64,000 nt of DNA from Cinnamomum chago (Eukaryota > Streptophyta > Magnoliopsida > Laurales > Lauraceae): the NCBI GenBank assembly GCA_038049695.1, contig CP142457.1, forward strand, positions 57,470,501 through 57,534,500. Direction: 5' to 3'. Positions 11,950 through 22,032 of this stretch are shown piece after piece. The notes under the pieces were generated by a model that saw only the letters and a program-made list of their open reading frames with translations, had not been told where the DNA came from and made no database searches. A program made the position numbers and the translations under genes. Within the stretch, counting starts at the first letter, position 1. The number at the start of each line of letters is the position of its first letter.

Positions 11950-12470
11950 TAAAAATGCAAGATTCGGATCTCCTGTTTCGTCCAAGCAGGGGAACTCTGT
12001 TTGGATGAATCAGGGGGCGACACATGGGGGGCGGAGGAAAGAGAAATTCCTCCGCCCCCTTATGTGTTGCCTCTTGATTTGTCCAAAGAAGGTTCTTCTA
12101 TTTGGACAAAATAGGGGATACTTTTCCAAAAATGTGATATAATTTTGTTTGACATGTAAGGGAATTGGTCAAAGTTTTTGCATGTTCGCCCATGTAGCTA
12201 CAACTACAAGTCTACAAGTGGGTGACACATAATGGGGCGGAGGAAAGAGACCTATTTCTCTTTCCTCTGCCCCCTCCTCCGCCTCCCCGCTTGTCGCCTC
12301 CTGATTCGTTCAAACAAAGTTCCTTGATTCGTCCAAACATGGTTCCCTGTTTGGATGAAACAGGAGATCCATTTCTAAAAATGCGATATAATTTTGTTTG
12401 ACATGTAAGGGAATTGATCAAAATTTATGCACTTTCGCTCATGCAGCTACAACTACAAGCCTACAAGGGC
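11950..12470. repeat. Foldback-type repeat in a tandem duplication, unit about 249 bp
   Basis: Inverted arms built on CTCTGTTTGGATGAATCAGG and its complement flank a GC-rich core, GGGCGGAGGAAAGAGAAAT followed by its near reverse complement. A flank containing ATATAATTTTGTTTGACATG and AGCTACAACTACAAG occurs at about 12129-12218 and again at 12377-12467, so the unit is duplicated in tandem; the second unit lacks the leftmost arm. A third, dispersed copy is at about 60303-60455. No coding capacity. It behaves like a MITE or foldback family, but I cannot assign a superfamily. Confidence 0.75.
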
Positions 12471-12474
12471 ATGT

Positions 12475-13275
12475 ATTTACTGGTTTCCTGCAAGAAAGAA
12501 ATTTTTGTTATTGCGTGATTGAAGTTGTGTTGTAGAGAATTAGTTTGTCTTTTATTCTTAATTGAAAATGTGTCAGACATCAAAATGTGAGAAACTAAAA
12601 TCCACACAAGTGAAGATTTAGCAGGTGTTTCTTAACTCACAAGTGTGCTTGTGGTTCTTTCACTTTTATGCCGTTTCACTAAACGACATGCATTGAGAAG
12701 AAAAAGGATGCGATTCTCCCGATCCGTGAGTTTTGTAACAACTTTCACACGACAGGAAGTAAACATAGTTCCACAAGTTGGTCAGCTGGTTTGATAGTGA
12801 AGGTTGATTGTGAGACAGTTTGACTCTGTTGAAAAGAAATATATAGTGTAGGAACAAATTAGAATTAGTTACAACTCTAATGATCCATGGTACTGAAGTG
12901 ACTATCTGTTTGTTTCCATTCTTTTGCAATTTCTAGTTCTTATTTACATTACGATTGCTTTCATTTAAAATAAAATAAAGATGGTGAAAATGGAGTTTTG
13001 TTATGTTAAATTTTAAACCAGACATAAAGAAAGTCGGTTAGTTATGTCGGTTAGTTCTATGTATGAATCATGCTACTCGGCCTGATTTTTGGGGACCGAG
13101 TGCTGGCCTGCTCCCCAAGGGAGCCATTGGATCCCAGGCTGATCGGGCCATTTAGACTTTCTGTCTATGTATTAGCCAATGCAACTCGGTTTCGGGCAAT
13201 GACTTTTAAAACCATGGTTCCGACTAGAGAAATGAAAGCATGCTTCACACTCTAGTTTAACGAGGGTGTCAGTTG

Positions 13276-13321
<46 letters not shown>

Positions 13322-15670
13322 AACCCCAGCTAGTGTGGTTTTAGAAGGAATCCCAGCCGGTGTGTGGCTCACCTGAAGCATGCCAAAATTTGAGAGAGTA
13401 ATGACAACTGAATTGATGTGGATAGGTAGGATGAAATGTCGCTTCTAATCAGATTATCTTAACTCTTGACTTTTCTTTAAAGTAGTTCAATGATTCTTCA
13501 AATGAAATTTTTTTACCATGATTCAATCTAATTGTGGTTAATGGCTATGCTAGTATGAAATTTGGATAATTACCAGAACAGATGTATACTGTGTGCAAGG
13601 GTGCAGGTCCCACTCGTTAGAATAGATAGTTAAAGCCCAAGATTTTTAGAGTATTATTGTAATTACCTGATTTGTCATTAAACTGGCTGGTCCAAACTCA
13701 AAAGTCAAAACCATGCCTACTACACTTTTAAGAGTGCTGTTTATGGAAAGGCAAGTACTTGCTCACCCACCCAACACACTCACTCAAGTCTCCCACCATT
13801 TGCGCTATAGCTGAGATTAATCCTTTGTTATTTTTTTTTTTGTGAAAGAGAGGTGTCTCACCACCTACGAGTCTACGAGTGGATAAAGTCAAACATATAA
13901 GCTAATCTTGACTTTAATCAAAGGCATAAGCAGTGAACCAACTCGTTAATGATGGCTGTTCGCAGTCATAGAAAATTACCTGGAATGAAATATCTTACCC
14001 AGTAAGTATCAAACAAACTCATCTATGTCCACTGGGCATATTTTCTTTTCGACCATTTCTAAGCAAACTAGTGTCTTCTTTTATCACCATTGCAAATAAA
14101 AAGATGCGATAGTTTCTATGTTTGGTCGGTCATCATCAAGACATGGCCCCACATGTAAAAACTAGATGATCTTGAACGTACATGTTGGCATATATGGCAA
14201 TGATGGCCATTGTTATCTCTAGAGGATCAAATCCACTATGTTCTCTTCTTTATTATTAACAGTTATATTCTATAGCTATCTATAGTAATTATATTCTATA
14301 CTTTATTCTTTGTGTAGATTAGAAGAAAATGCTAACAAAGTTTGCCTTATCTTCAGTGGAGGAAAAAATTGCCTTTTAACAGCACTTCTACATTTGTATG
14401 GCCCCACCTGGAGTAGGGGAACAAGAAAATTGTGATATTGATTAGGGATTGACCAACTTTCAATTTAATCATATCATCCCAACTCTTAATTTTAGGCACT
14501 CAAAGTTTCATGATCTTATAATTGCATCTTTTATTGTGATTCAATGGAATAATACATAGATGCTTGTTGGGTAGTATCTATTTGACATGGGTGCCCATGC
14601 CCATGCACATGGATTGGAGAATTTCGTTTGATTATAAATGGGCCCAACTGTTATTGTTCCTGCACATGAGCATCTCATGCATGCTTTGGATGGGCATGCA
14701 TTTTACTTGGTCCTCATTTATTTATGTATGAGCAACACTACAAAGGCTCCCAGGCAATGTCCTGAAAATGATGCTTAATTCTAATTGTATCCACCTAGAT
14801 CCGTTGCATTCTCATATGGATCGGGTATGATAATGGGGTATGATAAATCTCAAAATTGACCAAAAGATCCTAATTTAGGTCTTTGATGCTTACCAGTTAT
14901 ACAAAATACAAATTACAAAACAATAAAATCCAGTAGTGGCGGCCAATATCAAGATTAGTGTCAAATTAAGATGAGTATCAATTTAAGAAGAGGGGGCATA
15001 TGCAGTGAAGGAAGAAAATGAGAGAAAAAAAAACAGAAAAGAAGAATATACTGCAGAGGTGGGATTATGGAAAATTTGCCTTTATGCATTGCATCTTTTT
15101 TTCTCTCTTTTGCTTAAATTAATCCATCAGTCCCCCAAAAGTAATACGTTATTGGTTGGATGAGGATGAGGATGAGGATGAGGAATCCTTTCACCATAAG
15201 ATGAGATGGCCAGATGGGTGAGTGGGAAATCAGAACGTTGGGATATGAATATTGTTGCAAGGTCTAGAACTTGTTATATGTGGTATTCAAATCTCTTGAA
15301 AATCATTGATTCTAAAATACGTACCCCCACGGATTCCCAGTCTCACATCTACTCTCTCACCAATGTATTACAATTTACAACATTATTCCTCAAAACTATC
15401 TTAACTTGCATGAGAGTTGAGGTTATAACTAACTCCACTTTGATACTTCCTCCTCTTGCTACTGTAGCTTCCTTGCTTCCTTGGACTCCATCGCCTTAGT
15501 TAAGACTTTGGAAGGAGGCAAGAAAGGGTTAGTAAAAACCTTCTCTGGTAGAGATATATGAAGAAGAAACTAGGGAAGTTTAAAGCAGCTTCACAGTTCT
15601 AAATTTTTGGCTAGACTCTTTTTGTTCACTTTATACACGAGAACAGAAGCCAAGGCGAATCATACATCTA
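12475..15670. other. Gene-free region with a poly(A) tract
   Basis: No coding segment supported. It holds an A-run of about 42 bases at 13279-13320 and a short (GATGAG)n run at 15161-15182. Confidence 0.5.
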
Positions 15671-15676
15671 GCCAGC

Positions 15677-16439
15677 TGTGTGGGGGGTTTTCTCTAATGG
15701 CAGTAATTTTGCTAATGTTGGTAGCAGTACCAATTCGGATCGTCCTGATCTCGGCCTATACATCTCCAGCTTGGCAATACCGTCAGCCAGTACCGAGCTT
15801 GAGTTAGATTCGGTAAGGGTACCAGCTACTCGTCTCAGTCCTGGCTTGATCGGTCTCGGCAACAATGCCAGATCGCTCCTTCATTCCTGACCTCGGCACC
15901 GACCACAGTTTGACTTCGGTTAGCCGAGGTGGGACCCTAGTCCCGTTTGGCAGCAACCTCCACCTACGTTATGGAACATATGGAAGGATAAGACTAGAGA
16001 TCGTCCTCATCTAGTGGTCACATCCATAATAAAGCGAGATCTGCAATATCTGACAAGATGGGATAGACACCGTAAATATCAGACAGTACGGGGTCGGCGC
16101 CATGACCCCTGATAAGACGGGACAGCCAGATGGGCCTTCCCCCCTTGGCCCAAGTGACGAAGCATCAACTCTCAACCTCTATATAAAGAGGTACGCATAC
16201 TCACATAAAAAAAGGAGGGGAGATATACACTTACTCTTTCTTCTTTTCCATTCATTTCTCCTCAGTTCAGTCACCGAACTAATTCAGGCATCAGAGTGCC
16301 TTCGGCTGCCTACAGTCAGGGGCTCTGACCTTTATCTCTGCTTTCCCTTTTAGGTTTTAGGAGGCTAATCTTTTCCCTAACAATCAAATTGAGAGCCTGA
16401 TCCTCTCCTAACCAAGGCCGTAATTTTTAGGTACTTACA
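15677..16439 (+). repeat. 5' LTR of the Tat-like element
   Basis: 763 bp, TG...CA. It contains a TATA box, CTATATAAAG, at about 16181-16190, followed by the probable transcription start region. Compared with the 3' LTR, 10 of 60 bases differ in the stretch at 15753-15812 but only about 4 of 95 in the next stretch, so divergence is uneven and the insertion is not recent. Confidence 0.9.
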
Positions 16440-17270
16440 ATTGACGCCGTCTGTGGGGAATACAATAAAAAAGCCATGCCTTTAGCAGCGGCAAACGACC
16501 TGGAAAACCCCGCCACCATCATCAACGATTCCTTGTCGAACGAGATCCAGGGAAAGTCGGATGCGTCAAGGCACGGGATGACCTGTAACTCAGACAGGTT
16601 CATTAGCAAAGGGGGTGACAGCACCTCCCTAGCAAAGCGCTCATCCACCGGAGCACCCCCAGCAGAGTGCTGCCCCGCTGGAGACTCCCCCGCGGAGCAA
16701 AAATTCCAGCAGCAACCGGGTCTCGCCATTTCCTCCACCAAGTGGATCGCAACAGCGATGATAATGAAGATCTGTCCCTTGTCGGTGCTAGGACCCGCAG
16801 TCGCAGCCCTCGCCATCTTTCAAGAAAGCTCCGCTGCCAAGCAGTAAGCTTCAAAGGGACCTCGTCTGGTTCCCCCTGGTCACAGTGAAAGCACTAATTG
16901 TCAAGACGAAGCTCAAGCGCACCGAAGCTTCAATCTTTAGCGGGACCCCTTCCCTAGAAAAGAAACAACAGTATTGGAAGCAGTTCGTTGACTCGCCATG
17001 CCGTCTGCATCCTCAGTCTCTGGCTCGGTGACACCGCTATATACAGTCCGGAAATTTTCAATCGCGACAGCTCCGGCAGTGGCCTTGGCAACATCACCAG
17101 CCACGACTCTGATAGAAGCACAACCCAACAGTCTCAGCTCGGTGATAGCACCAACATGGAAGAGATTACAGCTCGGTTACAAAACCGGCTGCAAAGTGCT
17201 GCAGTTATGGAACTCGGCAATAGTCTGATCTTTTACTGGAGCGTTCCCGACAATTTTCTCCGCTTGGACA
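16440..17270 (+). pseudogene. Remnant of the 5' internal (gag-side) region
   Basis: An open frame starts at 16476 with MPLAAANDLENPATIIND and runs 123 residues; another runs 16988-17527. Neither shows a gag domain or zinc knuckle that I can recognise. Position, directly after the primer site, suggests leader or the start of gag; the rest of gag-pol is missing. Confidence 0.4.
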
Positions 17271-17275
17271 CCTTC

Positions 17276-17620
17276 GATCAGGTCAGCTCCAGCTGTGGCT
17301 TCGGTGACAGCACCAGCCTCAGCTCGGACGCCACACCTTCAATCATGGCAGCTCGACGCCTCGCTTTCGATCAGGTCAGCTCCAGCTGTGGCTTCGATGA
17401 CAACACCAGCCTCCGCTCAACGCCACACCTTCGATCATGGCAGCTCAATGCCTCGCCTTCGATTAGGTCAGCTCCAGCTGTGGCTACGGTGACAGCACTA
17501 GCCTCAGCTCGGACGCCACGCCTTTGATCATGGCAGCTCGATGCCTTGCCTTCGATCAGGTTAGCTCCATCTTTGGCCTCGGTGACAACACCAGCCTCGG
17601 CTTGCACAGCTCCAACGAAC
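17276..17620 (+). repeat. 93-bp minisatellite inside the Tat-like element
   Basis: Three units plus a partial fourth, each starting GATCAGGTCAGCTCCAGCTG. Unit length of 93 bp equals 31 codons, and the first units keep frame in the ORF at 16988-17527, giving repeated FDQVSSSCGF. Copies differ by scattered substitutions. Confidence 0.85.
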
Positions 17621-18587
17621 ACCAAGTTACAGAACTCGGTGGACCTGCCACGATCGCGCCAGCCCCGGTAAGAGTACCGGCTCGGTATCTTGCCCCAGCA
17701 CCTGAGCTCGGTCCTCCCCTCAATATCAGCTAGGCGCCTCTCCTCAGCTCGGTAGCAGTATTAGCTCAGCAAAACGTCGAGTCACAAGACTCCGTAGCTA
17801 TCCCAGTTTGGTTTTGGAACCAACTATACAACATCCAGCTAAAGAATCTGTCGTTTACTTCGGTTACGGAACCAGGTACTCTTATCACCCTACTAAACCT
17901 TCTACTACTGCAGATAAAAGGGGTCCATTCAATTTGGTCCATTTGAGCTCGATTAATGAACTAAGCTATACTGCGGACGAACTTGGTGCCCCTACACTAA
18001 TTTCTTGAGTTGTGGAAACAAATCCTCGTTCTAGTTGAAGAACCAAATTCAAATACTTGGACTTTTGAGCATGAAGAGGGCTCGGTTATGAAACCGAAGT
18101 CGGATGCAAAGAGAAGATGTCCAAAAGAGAGCATCACACAGTTTGAAGGCAAAAGAATTCCACTGTATTCATAATCAATTAGATTACAGATTGTTTTCCA
18201 TTACAATTTTTCCAAATGAAAAGAAAACAAAAGTACATCAGAAATTCAAGCAGCAGCATCTGCATCGGCATCATCAGCCGGAGGAACCTTAGTTACCACA
18301 GGAGGCGCTTCGGTCAAAATGGGGGCAGGACTTGATTCTGGATATGAGCTCGGGAACTTGGCCGGGTTTCTATAAGTTGGATCCTCCGCAGGGACGCCCA
18401 CTTTATCCAGTGCCGCCAGCCAACCAAGCTCACATACTTTGTCTCGTATTGCCACGACTTGCGCCTCATATAGGGTTGTCGCTTCGGCTACTCCCTCATC
18501 ATAAGCTGCCTTAGTCTCAGCCTCGAGCTTGGCCTTGGCTTCTTCCCTTTACTCGGCCATCAACTTTTTATGCTCCTCGGTTTCAGC

Positions 18588-18834
18588 TGTAATGCCCCAC
18601 CCTTCACACATGCATGATATTGTCCGCTTTGGCCCGCGTGCACGCGCGAGGACTTCTCAGGAGGTCACCCATCCTAGTACTGCTCCCGCCCGAGCACGCT
18701 TAACTTCGGAGTTTTTACGTTTTTCCGGGGCCACACGGTTTTAAAAGGCCTCATGCAAGGTAAGGGTGTAAACTTTACATATAACCCCATTCATTTTCCT
18801 CTCTATAGTCGATGTGGGACTCCGGGGCATCACA
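18588..18834 (-). repeat. Cassandra 3' LTR with 5S-like segment
   Basis: 247 bp. Compared with the other LTR it retains a 90-bp block that includes the 5S-derived region. Confidence 0.9.
18645..18714 (-). ncRNA. 5S rRNA-derived segment in the Cassandra LTR
   Basis: On the minus strand it reads CTCCGAAGTTAAGCGTGCTC, then GGGCGGGAGCAGTACTAGG and ATGGGTGACCTCCTGAGAA. This corresponds to the inner part of plant 5S rRNA with box A, intermediate element and box C of the pol III promoter nearly intact. It is not a 5S gene: both outer ends of 5S rRNA are missing. Confidence 0.9.
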
Positions 18835-18994
18835 TTCCACCCCCCTTAGGGCTGCACGTCCCTGTGCAGTAGCCTGCCAGTCCCTGTAGCCTGTCAGCCC
18901 TCTTGGCCCGCCCACATGGAGACCCGCCCACTTGCACCAGGCGAAGGCAGGGGACCCACACTCGAACTAGTCGAGAGTCGGCTTTGATACCATT

Positions 18995-19151
18995 TGTAAC
19001 GCCCCACCCTTCACGCATGCATAATATTGTCCGCTTTTGCCCACGGGCCTCACGGTATTAAAAGGCCTCATGCAAGGTAAGGGTGTAAACTTTACATATA
19101 ACCCCATTCATTTTCCTCTCTATAGTCGATGTGGGACTCCGGGGCATCACA
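18995..19151 (-). repeat. Cassandra 5' LTR lacking the 5S-like segment
   Basis: 157 bp, identical in plan to the 3' LTR apart from a 90-bp internal deletion that removes the 5S-like block between GCCC-type short repeats. Confidence 0.9.
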
Positions 19152-21283
19152 TCGGCCTTTGCGGCTTCCACCTCGGCCTTAAGACTTCGGATTAGTTGTT
19201 CTTGCTCAGCTGCCCTCTTGCCACTCTCCTCCAGTGCAGCCTCAAGAGTCTTCCTCTGTGCCTCCGCCTCTGCTCTCTTAGCACCGTTTTGCCGAACTCT
19301 TTCCAGCTGTACATGAGACCTTTGCACTTGCTGCAACAAGATAAAACATTATGAGAAACTATGATCGGGATCAAATTTGTGAGAGGCTTAAAAAACTCAC
19401 CAAAGAGCCACTTGCATTGACGCCATTGCCAGTGACATGTCATCAGCATCCCTGTGCATAGCCATATCCTTAGGCAGGGCACAGGCACTGGCAAGGGTTG
19501 CCATGACAAGAGGACTTCCAGCTACCTGGTCCTCTACTGTGACGGGCCTCCCGGAACCAATCTGAAGACTCAGTCTCCATGGCACAGGCCCAGGAGGTGA
19601 TACCCCAGGAATACTAGGGACACCCTCAACTGAAGCCTCGGTCCTGGCCCTCTCCTCAGCTCAATACCCTCCTCTTCTGCAGCTTCGGTAGTACATTGTC
19701 GACCTTCCAAACTTACAGGTGGCGATGGAGCCCTCACAACAGCAGACATCGGAGATCGGCCCCCGAACACCAGCGCGCTCAGATCCTTGACGGCAGGTTG
19801 GCGGCGCAGCGACATCTCTTATCTACCTTACTCTGAAACAGGGGAGTTGTACTCGTCTACAACTTGTTAGAGATCAGCCGAAGGAGAGGCAGAAACACCG
19901 GCACCTGAAGCCTCCTAATGCTCTGAGCTAGTTGAGGCTAGTTCCGGCTCGACCCTCCTCTTGAAAAAGGACTAGTACTTTAGCTCGTAGCCGAGCAGAG
20001 CGAAGGCAACTCGTCCTTTGTGGCCTCGGTAGCGCCTCACTTCCTTGAGCCATGCACCGTTCCTCTTCCACCCTTCTCGGTGCGCCTCCCGCTTCCTCTC
20101 GCAGACGTCTTCATGTGCAAAAGAATGTCAATTCGGCAAGTATAGAAAGAAGAAATATATATAACTTAGATGGTATCGGTGATTACTCGGTGGAGTCCCT
20201 AAGCGATGAGGGACCTTGTATAACCTTCCCGGCTCAGTCTCATCCTCCCCAATCTCCCAGTTGCCCGAGACAAATAGTCGATCATCTTCGGCGTATTTGT
20301 TCGAATCTTCTAAGGCATGGACGAAAGGATCCCACTTCGCCTTTTCCCGGAGATAATATGTGTTGTCGTCTGCAGCGGACTTACAAAGGTCATAAGTGTC
20401 TTTGATGTCTTGGACATCGAGGTTGATACCGAGGATCCTGTTGAGCTCGATAGTACCGATAATGATCTTGAAACCATTGGGCGTGAGTTAGAAGGGGCAC
20501 AACTTCCACTTACTAAGGCAAATCCTGAGAAGAGGGTGCAAGGGGAATCTGACCCCACCCTCAATCACGGAGACCAAGGGAAACGACATCCAGCCGTCAT
20601 AGAAGGTACGACCCTCATAGGCATCGTCTGGGTCGTCAAGCCTAACCAGAACATCGTTTGGTATCCCATATCTAGCCCTAAACTCATCCAAGGCCGCTGG
20701 GGTGTCTAACATACACCTATAGATTCCTAACCTAAAATCTAAAAAAGATGGACTGAGACGCAGAGGTACAGAAACCCTAGACAAAGCAAGGAATGGAAAA
20801 CCGGAAGCCCCAGAGAAAAAACAAATAGAGACGCAAAAGAGAAACTTACAGGCGCGGTCCCAGCGAAGACAATCTCTAAAGGCAGAACAACAATTCACCG
20901 ACGCCACGAAGGTCCTCTCTGCTAAATATCTTTTTTCTTTCCAACAGCAAAAATGGAGAAGGAAGGAAGAAGCGTCCTTATTTACAAAGATAGGCGCCAT
21001 TTCAGATTTCACATCGAGTACTGCGCACATCTCATCGTAGCAATTGCATAGCCAATCAAGTTATGAAACGTGGCACCGCCAGTTCATCTTCTGTGGTAAT
21101 TCAGACGTGCTATTTATTATCTCGGGTGAATGAGACAAACATCATATGGATCAGACGTCGCCTATCGAGACCGAGATGAAGTTCGTCATGAGCTTCAAAT
21201 TCTACTCTCAGCGGATCCCCTCATAATACTTAGCTCTCGACCTCAAAGTTAGATAACTCCGAGCTCCAGAGCTAGGGAGCAAT

Positions 21284-22027
21284 TGTGTGGGTTTTTTTTT
21301 TCCTAATAGCAGTACCAATTCGGATCGTCCTGATCTCGGCCTATAAATCTCCAGCTCAGCAATGCCACCAGCCAGTACCTAACTTGAATTAGCTTCGGTA
21401 AGGGTACCAGCTACTCGTCTCAGTCCTGGCCTGATCGGTCTTGGCAACAGTGCCAGATCGCTCCTTCATTCCTGACCTCGGTACCGACCACAGTTTAGCT
21501 TCGGTCAGCCGAGGTGGGACCCTAGTCCCGTTTGGCAGCAACCTCCACCTACGTTACGGAACGTACGAATGGATAAGGCTAGATGTTGTCCTCATCTAGT
21601 GGTCACATCCATAATAAAGCGGGATCTGCAATCTCTGACAAGATGGGATAGACGCCGTAAATATCAGACAATACGGGGTCGGCGCTATGACCTCTGATAA
21701 GACGAGACAGCCAGATGGGCCTTCCCCCCTTGACCCAAGTGACAAAGCATCAACTCTCAACCTCTATATAAAGAGATACGCATACTCACATAAAAAAAAG
21801 AGGAGGGGATATATACACTTACTCTTTCTTCTTTTCCATTCATTCCTCCTCAGTTCTGTCATCGAACTAACTCAGGCATCGAAGTGACTTCGGCTGCCTA
21901 CAGCCAGGAGCTCTGACCTTTATCTCTGTTTTCCCTTTCAGGTTTCAGGAGGCTAATCTTTTCTCTAACAATAAAATTGAGAGCCTGATCCTCTCCTAAC
22001 AAAGTCCGTAACTTTTAGGCACTTACA
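21284..22027 (+). repeat. 3' LTR of the Tat-like element
   Basis: 744 bp, begins TGTGTGGG and ends TTACA, TATA box CTATATAAAG at about 21761-21771. Followed directly by the target duplication CCAGC. Confidence 0.9.
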
Positions 22028-22032
22028 CCAGC

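Larger units (their letters stand above)
18588..19151 (-). mobile_element. Cassandra TRIM nested in the Tat-like element
   Basis: Small LTR element on the minus strand. The 5' LTR (18995-19151) ends in CA and is followed by AATGGTATCAAAGC, the Met-tRNA-type primer site. The 160-bp interior ends in a purine tract AAGGGGGGTGGAA next to the 3' LTR (18588-18834). LTRs begin TGTGATGCCCCGGAGTCCC. The 3' LTR contains 5S rRNA sequence, the hallmark of Cassandra. Flanks are TCAGC on one side and TCGGC on the other, a probable 5-bp target duplication with one later mutation. There is no coding capacity, as usual for TRIMs. Confidence 0.93.
18246..20712 (-). pseudogene. Antisense ORF, 'putative gypsy type transposon' domain protein
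   Basis: Runs opposite to the element. The N-terminal part reads RYGIPNDVLVRLDDPDDAYE, then GWMSFPLVSVIEGGVRFPLHP; after a TAA at 20488-20490 the same frame continues with GFKIIIGTIELNRILGINLD and WDPFVHALEDSNKYAEDDRL. These are characteristic of the plant 'putative gypsy type transposon' family. The C-terminal part is coiled coil (LEESGKRAAEQEQLIRSLKAEVEAAKA near 19150-19250), and the frame ends DDADADAAA* at 18246. Tat-group elements carry such an antisense extra ORF between pol and the 3' LTR, which matches the position. Its function is not established. Broken by the stop and by the Cassandra insertion. Confidence 0.8.
15677..22027 (+). mobile_element. Ty3/gypsy (Tat-like) element with both LTRs, non-autonomous
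   Basis: Complete structure of 6351 bp: two related LTRs (15677-16439 and 21284-22027) starting TGTGTGGG and ending TTACA, flanked by an identical 5-bp target duplication CCAGC (15672-15676 and 22028-22032). Directly after the 5' LTR comes TTGACGCCGTCTGTGGGGA, a near match to the (T)TGGCGCCGTCTGTGGG motif found at this place in Tat-group elements. A purine-rich tract, GAGCTAGGGAGC, precedes the 3' LTR. No reverse transcriptase, RNase H or integrase motif is visible in the 4.8-kb interior. The interior holds remnants near the gag position, a 93-bp minisatellite, and an antisense frame (18246-20712) of the kind known as an extra ORF downstream of pol in Tat elements. A Cassandra TRIM is inserted in that frame. 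Most likely an internally deleted, non-autonomous derivative. Confidence 0.88.

Noticed and set aside
15206..15499. 97-residue plus-strand ORF
   Set aside because: No family resemblance and no splice or promoter context; ordinary AT-rich chance frame.
18645..18714. 5S rRNA gene
   Set aside because: Only the inner 5S sequence is present, embedded in a Cassandra LTR with primer site and purine tract; not a gene.
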